Assembly (NCBI GenBank): GCA_015493475.1
Contig: WGDC01000089.1
Location: 1-64,000 of the forward strand
Reading direction: 5' to 3'
Source: Deltaproteobacteria bacterium
Lineage (GTDB): Bacteria; Desulfobacterota; Dissulfuribacteria; Dissulfuribacterales; QOAL01
Length of the DNA: 64,000 bases
Positions 8,935 to 18,079 of the stretch are shown one piece after another; the first letter of the stretch is position 1, and each line of letters starts with the position of its first letter. The translations under genes were made by a program, and so were the position numbers. Under the pieces are notes generated by a model. It was not told the DNA's origin, did no database searches, and saw nothing but the letters and a program-made list of their open reading frames with translations.

Positions 8935-9285
8935 CTCATACCCCTGCTTAACGAATATGGACAAGATACTTGGCACGTTCATGGAAGCGAGTCAAGCAAA
9001 TAAGGGACCTTATCTATTAAACATAATGAAGGTGATGGACAAACGGATTGGTGAATGGACCGTTCTGGCCCCTTTTTTGCTACATTTTTGTCTGGTTGAA
9101 GCCTCCTGCTGACCAGCATGGAAAAAAGCAGTTGACAACTTTTTTAAATGGGTGAAAACATAGGACGTTTAAAAAGGTAAGAGGCTTAGGAAAAACGACT
9201 ATTTTAAAAGGCAAAAACCTTGCTGTCTGGCAAAGAAGCCTGGATTTCACGGGCCTCGGTAATTAAAAATCAGGTTAAACGAAAA
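8935..9285. other. Divergent intergenic region, endoQ / aminotransferase
   Basis: No gene is visible in these 351 bases. A consensus -35 box TTGACA lies at 9132-9137 facing the aminotransferase, but the best -10 candidates (AAACAT at 9156-9161, spacer 18) are weak. An in-frame TTG at 9220 would extend the aminotransferase by 22 residues without family support. Confidence 0.3.
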
Positions 9286-10476
9286 ATGCTGAAAAAAATA
9301 GAGCCCTCCCACAGAACAGAAAACATAGAATACGCAATCAGGGATATCCTCTTTGAAGCAAACAGGCGAAAGGAGTCTGGAGGAGATCTCATATACCTTA
9401 ATATAGGAGACCCGGTACTTTTTGGTTTTCGGACGCCAAGGCACCTCCTTGATGCAGCCTACCAAGCCATGCTTGAAGATCACACCTGTTATAGCGCATC
9501 CGAGGGAGTTCCCGAGGCCATAGAAGCCATCAGGAGAGAGGCGGAAAGAAAGGGCATCAGCCCCTATGAAATACTCATTACCACAGGGGCCAGCGAGGCT
9601 ATAGACTTCGCCCTTTCCGCCCTTGTCAACAAGGGAGAAAACGTCCTTGTACCGTCTCCAGGCTATCCGCTTTACAATGCGTTGCTCAGTAGGCTCATAG
9701 GCGAGGCAAGGCCCTATCTCCTTAACGAGGACTGCGACTGGCAGCCTGACATCGGGCACATGGAATCCCAGATCGATGAAAAGACCAGGGCCATCGTGCT
9801 TATTAACCCTAACAATCCCACGGGGGCGGTTTACAGCCGCGAGACACTTCTAAAGGTTATAGAACTTGCCAAAAAGTACAACCTTCTGATCTTGAGTGAT
9901 GAGATCTATGACAAGCTCATCCTGAACGGAAAGGAGCATATCAGCATTGCCTCCTTAGACAGGGATCTACCCATAGTGACCTTCAATGGCCTGTCGAAAA
10001 GCTACCTTGCCCCAGGCTTCCGCATTGGATGGTCCATTGTAAGCGGGGCAGAAGAACTCGTTGAAGACTATACGGAGGCCATGAGAAAGCTTGCCAGGGC
10101 CAGGCTTTGCGCCAGCCATCCGAAGCAGTTCGCCATACCAGTTGCCCTTAACGGGAACCAGGCCCACCTGAAGGAGACCAGAGAAAAACTCAGGAGTAGG
10201 CGCGACCTCACGATCCAGCGGCTAAACGCCATCCCCGGCATCTCTTGCCAGGAACCGGAAGGCGCCTTCTATGCCTTTCCACGCATAGATTTTGATGTCA
10301 GTGACCAGGATTTTGTAAAAAGCCTCATAAGGGAAACCGGTGTTGTTGTGGTGCATGGAAGCGGCTTTGGCAGTCTGCCTGAAACGGCACATTTCAGACT
10401 TGTGTTCCTGCCGGACGAATCGGTCCTGAACGAGGCCTACGACCGGCTGGAACAATTCATGAAAAGAAACTTTTAA
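9286..10476 (+). CDS. PLP-dependent aminotransferase, AlaA-like alanine transaminase
   Basis: A class I/II fold-type I aminotransferase of about 396 residues. The N-terminus (LNIGDPVLFGF) resembles E. coli AlaA and archaeal alanine aminotransferases. The cofactor lysine is in NGLSKSYLAPGFRIGW, and NPNNPTGAVY and SDEIYDKL complete the pyridoxal site. It likely interconverts pyruvate and alanine with glutamate as donor, though aspartate or aromatic substrates cannot be excluded. ATG 9286 is chosen because the family motif begins directly after it; the ribosome site is weak. Monocistronic, with a hairpin at 10534-10556 after it. Confidence 0.8.
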   Translation: MLKKIEPSHRTENIEYAIRDILFEANRRKESGGDLIYLNIGDPVLFGFRTPRHLLDAAYQAMLEDHTCYSASEGVPEAIEAIRREAERKGISPYEILITTGASEAIDFALSALVNKGENVLVPSPGYPLYNALLSRLIGEARPYLLNEDCDWQPDIGHMESQIDEKTRAIVLINPNNPTGAVYSRETLLKVIELAKKYNLLILSDEIYDKLILNGKEHISIASLDRDLPIVTFNGLSKSYLAPGFRIGWSIVSGAEELVEDYTEAMRKLARARLCASHPKQFAIPVALNGNQAHLKETREKLRSRRDLTIQRLNAIPGISCQEPEGAFYAFPRIDFDVSDQDFVKSLIRETGVVVVHGSGFGSLPETAHFRLVFLPDESVLNEAYDRLEQFMKRNF

Positions 10477-11110
10477 ACCACGAACGGATTGAGCCAGGCA
10501 TAGTAAGGACAAAGGAGCCTTTCACCAAGCTCGGAGCCATGGTTTTGTCATGGCTCTTGCTTCAACGACAATAGAATAACATTCCTCAAACTGACTTCAA
10601 TTCAAAATCTCCATTTCCGTATAGGCATCCGAGCACTGGCATCCTGCCCAATAATAATTCATAGAAAAACATAGAATCATGGCCAGCATTCCAAGAATTG
10701 CGGGCTGACCTGCCGGAAATCCGTGCCAGCTCATCCTGGTGCATCTTTTATTCAACTAAGCGCATCCTTCTTGTTGCACGCATGGCAAACGTCCTATTTT
10801 TCATCAATAAACCGCTATAAAGAAATATTTTTTACCTAAATGCTCATAACCTGTTGAAAAACTAACAAAATTACCTGTCTCCTTCCGGGCCTATCAATTA
10901 AGGAATCAAATTTTCCTCGTAAAATCATAAGATTACGCCCGATTATACCGCCATACAAAGGTTGCATTTTAATGCTAATTTTTAGAGCAAGACAAGGGGG
11001 TGGTTTTATAACCCCATGAAATATCAAATAATTTTTAACACCTGACTTGTGACAAAAAAGGCATACGGGTTGCTCATGAACGGTCACTAAAGTTACAGGA
11101 GGATTTACCA
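10477..11110. other. Long intergenic region upstream of rex
   Basis: No convincing gene in 634 bases, and codon structure is absent in all frames. The left part has a perfect hairpin (10534-10556), probably ending the aminotransferase transcript. The right 250 bases are AT-rich and must hold the rex promoter. A TTGTGA half-site at 11051-11056 resembles one arm of the Rex consensus, but the second arm is missing. I recognise no structured RNA family. Confidence 0.3.
10534..10556 (+). terminator. Hairpin after the aminotransferase gene
   Basis: GAGCCATG and CATGGCTC form a perfect 8-bp stem with a 7-base loop, 58 bases after the aminotransferase stop. Only a poor T-run follows, so it is an incomplete intrinsic terminator or an RNA-stabilising hairpin. 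Confidence 0.4.
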
Positions 11111-11860
11111 GTGAGGAAAAGAAAAATTCCAGCAGCTACAATTATCAGGCTCTCCGTGTACCAGCGCTACTTGAAAAAGCTCATGGCGTGCGGAGTCAAG
11201 GTTGTTTCATCGCAGGATCTGGCAAGTCAGACCAATGTTAACCCAGCGCAGCTCAGGAAAGACCTATCTTATTTTGGACGCTTCGGCGTAAGGGGCGTGG
11301 GATACTGTGTCAGCACGCTCCTGCAGAGCATCTCGTCCATTCTTGGCGTCATGGAGGAGAGAAACGTTATCCTGGTGGGCGCAGGCCCTATCACCCGGGC
11401 ACTCTTGAGGCATCCCGGCTTTGCCCAGCAGGGCTATCACTTCGAGGCAGTCTTTGACGTTGATGAAAAGAACATAGGGACCGAGCTTGAAAACGGTCTC
11501 GTCGTTCAACCCATGGAGAATCTTCGGCAGATCGTCCAGGACAGAAACGTTGAGCTTGCGGTAATCGCAGTGCCTTCGGAGCAAAGCCAGGAAGTTGGCG
11601 ACATGCTCGTTGACGTCGGAGTGAAGGGTATACTCAGCTTCTCGCCAAACCGGATAAAGGTCCCAAGAAACGTCAGCATACAGTACGTGGATTTTACAAT
11701 CCTGTTAGACAGCCTGACTTATAACATATCTCAAGGGAGAAAGGAGGGAGATAAGGAAGAGGAAGGAAAGGAAACTCAAAAACTTAAATGGGGCAGCGAA
11801 CACAGCTGGCCCGTGGTTCAGTCGAATTCAAACGGCTACAACGTAAGCTACAGTAGTTAA
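11111..11860 (+). CDS. rex: Redox-sensing transcriptional repressor Rex
   Basis: Rex senses the NADH/NAD+ ratio and represses fermentation and respiration genes when NADH is low. The winged-helix DNA-binding domain occupies about residues 1-75 (QLRKDLSYFGRFGVRGVGY). A Rossmann domain follows, with VGAGPITRALL as nucleotide-binding loop. The protein starts with GTG after a strong AGGAGG. At 249 residues it is about 35 longer than typical Rex because of a charged, Ser/Asn-rich C-terminal tail (about 213-249). The TauE/SafE gene begins 33 bases downstream and may share its transcript. Confidence 0.93.
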   Translation: MRKRKIPAATIIRLSVYQRYLKKLMACGVKVVSSQDLASQTNVNPAQLRKDLSYFGRFGVRGVGYCVSTLLQSISSILGVMEERNVILVGAGPITRALLRHPGFAQQGYHFEAVFDVDEKNIGTELENGLVVQPMENLRQIVQDRNVELAVIAVPSEQSQEVGDMLVDVGVKGILSFSPNRIKVPRNVSIQYVDFTILLDSLTYNISQGRKEGDKEEEGKETQKLKWGSEHSWPVVQSNSNGYNVSYSS

Positions 11861-11893
11861 CCAAACCTACAAAGTACAACGGAGGAGGAGTTT

Positions 11894-13570
11894 ATGAGGA
11901 AGCAAAATCTTGCAGGAGTTATTTTCGCCTTTCTTGCTGTGCTACTTTTTACCGCTCAGGCAGGCGCAATAGAGGCAAAGCTCGACTCTCAAAACGTAAA
12001 GGCGGGACACCCGATTACGGTCAAGGGAAAAATCGACCCGGGCAAGGACATTTTTATCGTCGTCTGCACGGACAAGCTATTCAAGCCGTCAGATGCACCG
12101 GGGGCCAAGGAACGGAAGAAGCTTGCCAAGAAGTTCGGCGATACGGCCATTCCCACAACCTACTATGTAATTACCAACAGGCCTCAAGACTTGGCCACGC
12201 CGAAGAGTGTCGCCATGGGACAGACGTCAGGCCCATTCGCCTTTCCACCCTTCAAATTCATGGTAAGGGTAAACAAGATAAAAAAGTGGTCTGATATTCC
12301 TGAAGGAGCCAAGGCCCAGTTGGGACCCGTGAACACGGCGAACCAGTGGAAGTTCCTGATATTCACCCATGAGAAGAAGTTCGGCATCAATACGATTTCC
12401 AAAGAAAGGCCCATCGGTGGCGGAAACGCCAGGATGGTGCTGACTGATTATCAAACGCAGAAGGAGGACTGGAACAAGGGAGTCACGCTCAAACTTGACA
12501 AGAAAACGGGCGAGTTTGAGATGACCATGACACCGTACAAGAACCTTGCGCCCCATACCAAGATGGCCGTGTGGATAAACGGACAGAAGGCAAGCACCTT
12601 TACCATCATTCCGTCCACCTTCTATTTCAAAACAGGCTGCTGCTACATGAATCCGTTGGTGGTCCTGTTTGGAGCATTCGTAATAGGCGTGCTGTTTGTC
12701 ATTATGGGCGCTGCCGGCGGCCTTTTCACCGCTGCCTACCAGATTACTGTTATAGGCACAAAGGGACCCATCGGCATCAACGCCGCAAACACCATCAAGC
12801 CAACCAACCTCTTTCTGACCCTTGTCTCTCCGCTTACCGGGCTTATTAACTACTACAAGAGCAAACGCTTCGCCTGGCCAGTGGCACTATTTTTCGCCAT
12901 AGGTATCCTTATCGGCGCATTCTTCATCGGACCAACGTTCTCTGCAAAGTACCTGCCGCTAAAGGCCTACAAATTCTACCTCGGCATTATCTGTCTTCTC
13001 ATAGGCTTCAAGCTCTTCCACGAGTCTCTGCCGAGCACCATTGAGAAGAAAAAGGCCCTCAAGGCCATAGTTCAGAAGTTCAACAAGGCTGTTGAAGAGG
13101 CAAAGAAGACCGGCAAGGCTGCGGAGCTTGGAAAGGTTGAATTCGACAAGTTCAATATCATGAAATTCGACATGAGGTTCTGGGGCGAAACCTTCGTTGC
13201 TAAACCCATGACCATGCTCATCGGCGGCATCATAATGGGTATGATAGCCTCATCATTCGGCGTTGGCGGTGGTTTCATGTTCATGCCTTTTATGACCACC
13301 TTCATGGGATACCCAATGTACCTCGCTGTGCCCATCGCACTTGCAGGCGCATTCTCCACATCTCTTGGCGGAATAGCCAAGTACATCCTAATGGGTTACC
13401 AGCCTGACTGGGTAATGGCGGCCTGCATTGCCGGCGGCGCCATTGGCGGCGGCATGGTCGGACCGAGGATTCAGAAAAAACTGCCGGAGATATTCCTGAA
13501 GAGGATGCTGGCATTGGCACTCATAATCGTGTTCATGAAGTACACAAAACTTCTTCCATTTATGAGATAA
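11894..13570 (+). CDS. TauE/SafE-family permease with exported N-terminal domain
   Basis: A 558-residue protein: a signal peptide (about 1-25), a periplasmic-type domain (about 26-240) and then a multi-helix TauE/SafE membrane region split by a Lys-rich cytoplasmic loop (about 385-420). Gly-rich repeats typical of the family are visible, such as FGVGGGFMFMPFM and GAAGGLFTAAY. TauE/SafE proteins export sulfite, sulfoacetate or related sulfur anions. A sulfite or other sulfur anion role fits a sulfur-metabolising host but is an inference. GGAGGAGG precedes the ATG. It follows rex closely and ends at a clear terminator. Confidence 0.82.
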   Translation: MRKQNLAGVIFAFLAVLLFTAQAGAIEAKLDSQNVKAGHPITVKGKIDPGKDIFIVVCTDKLFKPSDAPGAKERKKLAKKFGDTAIPTTYYVITNRPQDLATPKSVAMGQTSGPFAFPPFKFMVRVNKIKKWSDIPEGAKAQLGPVNTANQWKFLIFTHEKKFGINTISKERPIGGGNARMVLTDYQTQKEDWNKGVTLKLDKKTGEFEMTMTPYKNLAPHTKMAVWINGQKASTFTIIPSTFYFKTGCCYMNPLVVLFGAFVIGVLFVIMGAAGGLFTAAYQITVIGTKGPIGINAANTIKPTNLFLTLVSPLTGLINYYKSKRFAWPVALFFAIGILIGAFFIGPTFSAKYLPLKAYKFYLGIICLLIGFKLFHESLPSTIEKKKALKAIVQKFNKAVEEAKKTGKAAELGKVEFDKFNIMKFDMRFWGETFVAKPMTMLIGGIIMGMIASSFGVGGGFMFMPFMTTFMGYPMYLAVPIALAGAFSTSLGGIAKYILMGYQPDWVMAACIAGGAIGGGMVGPRIQKKLPEIFLKRMLALALIIVFMKYTKLLPFMR

Positions 13571-13598
13571 AACGACATCAGCCAAAGGTCGAAACATC

Positions 13599-14555
13599 TC
13601 ATAAGGGCCGCTGGGTATACCGGCGGCCCTTCCTTTTGATGGCGAGCTCAATCAGCCTATCGAGAAGCGCTGAAAAGCTGAGACCGTGGACCTTCGCCGC
13701 CTGGGGAAACAGGCTTGTTGGTGTCATGCCGGGTATGGTATTAGTCTCAATACAGTATATATCCCCCTCGTCCGAGATGATCATGTCCGTTCTGCTGTAT
13801 ATGGAAAGCCCGAGGGCTCCGTGGGCCTTGAGCGCCGCTTCCTGGGCCATCCTTGACAGGCCCTTGTCAAGCTCGGCGGGACAAATCTCTCTTGTGGCGC
13901 CGGGTTTGTACTTGGCCTCGTAGTCGAAAAAAGCGAAACCTTCCCCGGGCACTATCTCCACGATGGGGAGGGCCTCCATCTTTTCCAGTCCTAGAACCCC
14001 ACCGGTAATCTCTCTGCCCTTTACATACTGTTCCACAATCACCTCGCTGTCCCAGCGAAACGCCTCTTTAATTGCCTCCTCAAGCTCATCCTCGCGGTGG
14101 ACCAGCCCTATTCCCACGCTCGAGCCCTGGCTCGATGGTTTTACAACCACGGGCAAGGCGGTCTCGCTGACAATTTCGAAAAGATCATACTCCAGCCCTT
14201 TCTTGATGCGTTTCCAAACAGGCGTAAGCAGTCCCGCCTCGCGGTAAAGTACCTTTGATACATGCTTGTCCATTGACACGGCGCTTCCGAGCACTCCAGA
14301 GCTTTGGTAGGGCAAATCCAGGAGATCCAGCAGGCCCTGGACCGTACCATCCTCGCCAAAACGGCCGTGCAGCAGTATGAAAACACAGTCGAGACGATGG
14401 GCATCGTGGACCAGACCTTCAAGCTCGGTAGCCGCGTCATACCTGAAGATCATATACTTGTCCCTGTCAAGGGCCTTTTCCACCTCCCCTGCACCTGCAA
14501 TGGATACTTCCCTTTCCGCTGACCTTCCACCATAAAGTAATGCAAGATTTATCAT
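13599..14555 (-). CDS. ddl: D-alanine--D-alanine ligase
   Basis: An ATP-grasp ligase making the D-Ala-D-Ala dipeptide for peptidoglycan in the cytoplasm. It shows LLYGGRSAEREVS at the N-terminus, KPSSQGSSVGI as the ATP lid region, and a C-terminal CIETNTIPGMTP with the metal-binding Glu/Asn. At 318 residues it has normal length. ATG 14555 is chosen because AGGAGG lies 5-6 bases upstream; a GTG five codons earlier overlaps that site. No mur genes flank it. Its last codons contain the terminator of the opposing rex-permease transcript. Confidence 0.92.
   Translation of the reverse strand: MINLALLYGGRSAEREVSIAGAGEVEKALDRDKYMIFRYDAATELEGLVHDAHRLDCVFILLHGRFGEDGTVQGLLDLLDLPYQSSGVLGSAVSMDKHVSKVLYREAGLLTPVWKRIKKGLEYDLFEIVSETALPVVVKPSSQGSSVGIGLVHREDELEEAIKEAFRWDSEVIVEQYVKGREITGGVLGLEKMEALPIVEIVPGEGFAFFDYEAKYKPGATREICPAELDKGLSRMAQEAALKAHGALGLSIYSRTDMIISDEGDIYCIETNTIPGMTPTSLFPQAAKVHGLSFSALLDRLIELAIKRKGRRYTQRPL
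13603..13635 (+). terminator. Intrinsic terminator of the rex-TauE/SafE unit
   Basis: AAGGGCCGC and GCGGCCCTT form a perfect 9-bp stem around an 11-base loop, followed by CCTTTT. It starts 32 bases after the permease stop and lies inside the last codons of the convergent ddl gene, so the ddl C-terminus and the terminator share the same bases. The loop contains the palindrome GGTATACC. Confidence 0.75.
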
Positions 14556-14731
14556 AGGCTCCTCCTTCACAAAAAAACTCTCTCACGCCCCCATGACGTC
14601 TTCCACATAGCCCTCCGCCCGTGGAAGACATCCAAGCCAAAGGGACGGAACCACCACATGCTAACATCGACGTATAGATCCATCTTATTTTCAAAAAAAC
14701 ACCTGTAAAACATCTGCCCCATGGGCTATTG

Positions 14732-14748
14732 TTACCCATAATGGGTAA
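14732..14748. promoter_or_regulatory. Palindrome overlapping the Nudix start codon
   Basis: TTACCCAT and ATGGGTAA are perfect 8-base inverted arms around a single A, with the proposed ATG (14741) as part of the right arm. It could bind a dimeric regulator or hide the start codon in the mRNA. No other copy was noticed in the window. Confidence 0.3.
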
Positions 14749-15211
14749 AAAAGACAGAAAAGAAAGGTTTGAATATCCTGCGTTTCCTGTACCGGCAGTT
14801 GGTGTGGTAGCAATATCGAGTTCGGACAGAATACTGATGATCAAGAGGGGGAAGCCCCCTGCCATGGGCCTCTGGTCTGTGCCTGGAGGCTCAATAGAGC
14901 TTGGAGAAACCGTGTACCAAGCTGCGTACAGGGAAGTCCTTGAGGAGACCGGCCTACAATGCAAGCCTTACAGGATATGCGACGCAGTGGATGCTATCTA
15001 TAGGGACAAAAACGGGCGGGTGCGTTTCCACTACGTAATACTGTATGTCGCTGCCTCATGCGAGGAACTAATCCCGGTGGCAGGAGATGACGCCGTTGAA
15101 GCACGCTGGCTTTCGCTTGACGACATACGACAACTGCATACGCCAGGCAGGACCTGCATGCTCATAGAAAAAATCATGAAAATGGCGGCTGAAAACCGGC
15201 AAGACCGTTAG
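14741..15211 (+). CDS. Nudix hydrolase, ADP-ribose pyrophosphatase-like
   Basis: A 156-residue Nudix protein. The Nudix box is complete (GGSIELGET, then REVLEETG), so the magnesium-binding Glu residues are present. It would hydrolyse a nucleoside diphosphate linked to another group; ADP-ribose or an oxidised nucleotide is likely, but the substrate is not readable. ATG 14741 is chosen over the TTG at 14729, though neither has a good ribosome site and the ATG lies in a palindrome. The stop codon shares two bases with that of the opposing PAS/HisKA gene. Confidence 0.82.
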   Translation: MGKKDRKERFEYPAFPVPAVGVVAISSSDRILMIKRGKPPAMGLWSVPGGSIELGETVYQAAYREVLEETGLQCKPYRICDAVDAIYRDKNGRVRFHYVILYVAASCEELIPVAGDDAVEARWLSLDDIRQLHTPGRTCMLIEKIMKMAAENRQDR

Positions 15212-16224
15212 CCGTTGTTCTTTTTCGCCCTGTTTGGTATATCCTTGTCCTTCAGCTTCGTCAACATGCCGGGGGAGGCGGCCTTTTCTATGTCAATGAT
15301 CATAGTCTCTCCAACGTATTTCTTTACCTCGTAAGAGCTTATAGAGGAAATTTTCCCGGCAATATTGGACATACGCTCCACCTCTGCGTATATCTTTTCA
15401 GCGCTCTTGTAGTTTGGGTCATTTTTTTCAAGCCTTGACAGCATCATCCATGCAATGCCGGAAATCACCTGAAGGGGCTGGTTGAGCTCATGGGCAGTGG
15501 CCCCGGCCATTTCAAGAACCCCTGCAAGCCTCTCTTTCTCTATTCTCTCCCTCTCTGCCTCCATCTTGTCTGTCACGTCAAGGACAACTGCTATGGCCTC
15601 TGGCTCCGCGTCTGGATTTTTCAGGCTCGTGACATGCCAAGATATGAAACGCTCCCTTCCAAGCTCGTCCTCTATCATCAGTACCACTTCCAGGCTCGAC
15701 CGCCCGGCTCTGAGGTCGTTTACCGCCCTCTCCATCCTTGAGAGCTCTGATTCGGGAAGCAGTGAAAAGAGGGATTTTCCTACCACATCACTTCTCGGCC
15801 GCCCAAACAACGAAAGAGCGGCCCTGTTGGCATCAAGCACCCTCACCTCCACGAGGTCAAATCTGACGATCCCTATGGATGGCGGCGCCTCTGTAAAAAA
15901 CCTGTACCTGTTCTGGCTCTTCTTTATTATGGCCGCTGCCCTGGCAAGCCTCCTTTGACGCTGAATAAAATAGTATAGAGTAAAACAGAGGGTAAAAGAA
16001 AGTACGAGAATTACAGATGAAGACAAAACCATGAAGTCCTCTATGGATGCCAATAGTTCGCCAACGTCTCTCCCTGTACCTCCTACACTATTGAAGGCAG
16101 ATATATGGAGACCAGCCGAGCTACCCTTAAAAACCACAAGGACAACACCGATAGTGGAAAGGAGGCACATAAAACCCAGAACCGTCTCCTTCCAGTAGGG
16201 GATTATGCCGTCAAAAAATTTCAT
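15208..16224 (-). CDS. Membrane PAS-HisKA protein lacking an ATPase domain
   Basis: A 338-residue inner-membrane sensor. Two transmembrane segments (about 14-33 and 66-88) flank a 30-residue periplasmic loop. A PAS domain (about 105-220) and a HisKA helix with H245 in GATAHELNQPLQV follow. The HATPase domain that should come next is missing: after residue 300 there are about 38 residues with no N-box or G-box, ending in a basic tail. It therefore cannot phosphorylate itself by the usual route. It may be a truncated kinase, a partner for another kinase, or a phosphotransfer protein. Confidence 0.75.
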   Translation of the reverse strand: MKFFDGIIPYWKETVLGFMCLLSTIGVVLVVFKGSSAGLHISAFNSVGGTGRDVGELLASIEDFMVLSSSVILVLSFTLCFTLYYFIQRQRRLARAAAIIKKSQNRYRFFTEAPPSIGIVRFDLVEVRVLDANRAALSLFGRPRSDVVGKSLFSLLPESELSRMERAVNDLRAGRSSLEVVLMIEDELGRERFISWHVTSLKNPDAEPEAIAVVLDVTDKMEAERERIEKERLAGVLEMAGATAHELNQPLQVISGIAWMMLSRLEKNDPNYKSAEKIYAEVERMSNIAGKISSISSYEVKKYVGETMIIDIEKAASPGMLTKLKDKDIPNRAKKNNG

Positions 16225-16365
16225 GAGCCCCCGTTATAATGCTTCTTTTGGGAGACATCCTCCCTTTTGCCAGGTACAAATGGCTACCACCAGATATGAG
16301 CAGCCTTTTTACACATAATATCTTCGCCGTCAAATGAATGCCGGCCGCTCAAGAATCCCTTCATG

Positions 16366-16827
16366 TCATTCGATCAGCTCAAAGGCCTTCTCCACGGCCT
16401 CACCAGGGCTTTTAACGTAGTGAACGTCTGAAAGATTTTCCCACGTATTAAGGCCGATGACCGGTTTCCACATCTTGAGTGCGAGAGCGATCTCAGAAAG
16501 CGTACCGTGTGAACCGGATATGGAAATAAGGGCCTGGCATGAACGAACCAGCACCACGTTTCTTGCATGACTAAGGCCGGTGACAATGGGAATCTTGACG
16601 TACGGATTCGCATCCGAGGCCTTGGAGCCAGGCAGAATGCCAATGGTCAATCCGCCGGCCTCTACGGCTCCGCGGCAAGCCGCCTCCATGACACCTCCCA
16701 GGCCTCCACAAAGAACGACACCGCCCCGTTCCGTAACAAGCGCTCCTGTTTGCCTCGCAAGCTCGTACGTCTCGTCGTCGCAAAGCCCGGCCCCGATTAT
16801 CCCAATCCTCGAACCTAAAAAAGCCAT
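16366..16827 (-). CDS. SLOG-fold protein of the TIGR00725 family
   Basis: A 153-residue Rossmann-like protein related to the LOG/lysine-decarboxylase-like superfamily. It shows the nucleotide-binding GGLGGVMEAACRGA and the later GSHGTLSEIALAL, a form of the PGGxGTxxE signature. Relatives bind nucleotides or release cytokinin-type bases from nucleotides; the role of this branch is not established. The gene overlaps yqaA by 13 bases and ends a four-gene minus-strand operon. Confidence 0.72.
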   Translation of the reverse strand: MAFLGSRIGIIGAGLCDDETYELARQTGALVTERGGVVLCGGLGGVMEAACRGAVEAGGLTIGILPGSKASDANPYVKIPIVTGLSHARNVVLVRSCQALISISGSHGTLSEIALALKMWKPVIGLNTWENLSDVHYVKSPGEAVEKAFELIE

Positions 16828-17435
16828 TTTAAAATAAGGTATCCTCCTATAAGAAGTAGGGTAAATACGATGGTAAAAAGATTGAAATAATTTTCAAGAA
16901 AATATCTTACCTTGGGGCCAAAAAAATATATGGTGCCGGCAACAAGATAGAAGCGCATGCCACGGGAGATGGCAGAGGCCACCACAAAGACCGGAAGATC
17001 TATCCGGAATGCCCCAGCAGTAATGGTGAAAAGCTTGTAGGGAAGAGGCGTAAACCCGCCAGCGGCCACGGCCCACGCCTCATACTGCTGGTAAAGCTGC
17101 CTTACCTGCTCATACTTGTCCATAAGGTGGTAAAACTCGAGTATCCTGTCTCCGACGGTAGCCATGAAAAAATAACCAAGGGTATATCCGAGAAGGCCTC
17201 CGAGAACCGAGCCTGCAAGACAGATTCCTGCCCACTTAAAGGACCTCTTTGGTACCGCAAGCCCCATTGCTATCAGCATGATATCCGGAGGGATGGGGAA
17301 AAAGGATGCCTCGGCGAAGGCAAGAAAGAAGAGAAAAAAGGGCGCATTTTTATGGGCAGCCCAACCAAGAACCAAATCGTATGTCTTTTTAAAAAGATTC
17401 GGGAAAAAGGCTATAGTGCTGCCTACACGCGCCAT
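16815..17435 (-). CDS. YqaA/DedA-type membrane protein (VTT domain)
   Basis: A 206-residue inner-membrane protein of the SNARE-associated/DedA superfamily, YqaA branch. It has an N-terminal hydrophobic stretch with the PIPPDIML motif, a Gly-rich helix, and the conserved [18 protein letters not shown] segment typical of VTT proteins. Relatives act in lipid flipping or membrane homeostasis; the substrate here is unknown. It overlaps pcm upstream and the SLOG gene downstream, each by 13 bases. Confidence 0.8.
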   Translation of the reverse strand: MARVGSTIAFFPNLFKKTYDLVLGWAAHKNAPFFLFFLAFAEASFFPIPPDIMLIAMGLAVPKRSFKWAGICLAGSVLGGLLGYTLGYFFMATVGDRILEFYHLMDKYEQVRQLYQQYEAWAVAAGGFTPLPYKLFTITAGAFRIDLPVFVVASAISRGMRFYLVAGTIYFFGPKVRYFLENYFNLFTIVFTLLLIGGYLILKWLF

Positions 17436-18079
17436 CCATGATCTCCGATCAGCTTGACAAACCTGACCCCCTCCAGATATTTGCTATTGATCTTGCCGTT
17501 TTGCTTTGTGACCTTGGTAAGGACCTGTGAGTATTCATCTCCAACCGGAACGACCATAACTCCAGGATCCTTGAGCTGGTCAAGAAGCGGGGTTGGAATC
17601 ACCGGGCTGCCTGCGGTTACCAGGATGGCATCATAGGGAGCGTACTCCTTCCATCCCCAGGTCCCGTCATCAAGTTTTATCATTACGTTGTGATATCCGA
17701 GCCTGTCGAGGACCCGCCGCGCCCCTTGGATCAGGCCGGGTATTCGTTCAACGCTGAAGACCTGTCTTGCAAGCTCGCATAGTATGGCGGCCTGGTATCC
17801 AGAACCTGTTCCTATCTCAAGGACCTTCTCTCCCCCCTTCAGCCCAAGCTCTTGAGTCATCACCGCAACGATATATGGCTGAGATATAGTCTGGCCGCTG
17901 CCTATGGGAAGGGGAAAATCACCGTAGGCCTGGTCATGCAGGGCCTCATCCACAAAAAGGTGCCTCGGGACCTTCTTCATGGCCTCGATCACCCTCTTGT
18001 CCTTGACACCACGGGAAACTATCTGGTGTTCAACCATACGCTCCCGGGCTATGCGAAAGTGGTCATTTTTCGGCAACAT
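17423..18079 (-). CDS. pcm: Protein-L-isoaspartate O-methyltransferase
   Basis: A 218-residue repair enzyme that methylates isoaspartyl residues in aged proteins using S-adenosylmethionine. [13 protein letters not shown] and [13 protein letters not shown] (SAM-binding motif I) are both present, and VTAGSP follows. The N-terminus ([21 protein letters not shown]) is typical. It overlaps the BamE-like lipoprotein gene upstream by 17 bases and yqaA downstream by 13, so it is translated as part of a compact operon. Confidence 0.93.
   Translation of the reverse strand: MLPKNDHFRIARERMVEHQIVSRGVKDKRVIEAMKKVPRHLFVDEALHDQAYGDFPLPIGSGQTISQPYIVAVMTQELGLKGGEKVLEIGTGSGYQAAILCELARQVFSVERIPGLIQGARRVLDRLGYHNVMIKLDDGTWGWKEYAPYDAILVTAGSPVIPTPLLDQLKDPGVMVVPVGDEYSQVLTKVTKQNGKINSKYLEGVRFVKLIGDHGWRV

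Noticed and set aside
11051-11068. Possible Rex operator (TTGTGA) upstream of rex
   Set aside because: Only one half-site is present; the second arm TCACAA is missing, so autoregulation is not supported.
10836-11087. 83-codon minus-strand frame upstream of rex
   Set aside because: AT-rich sequence with no family resemblance; it covers the region that should hold the rex promoter.
15208-15211. Overlapping stop codons of convergent genes (also 38281-38284)
   Set aside because: Shared TTAG and TTAA bases are real but common in compact genomes and carry no further signal.
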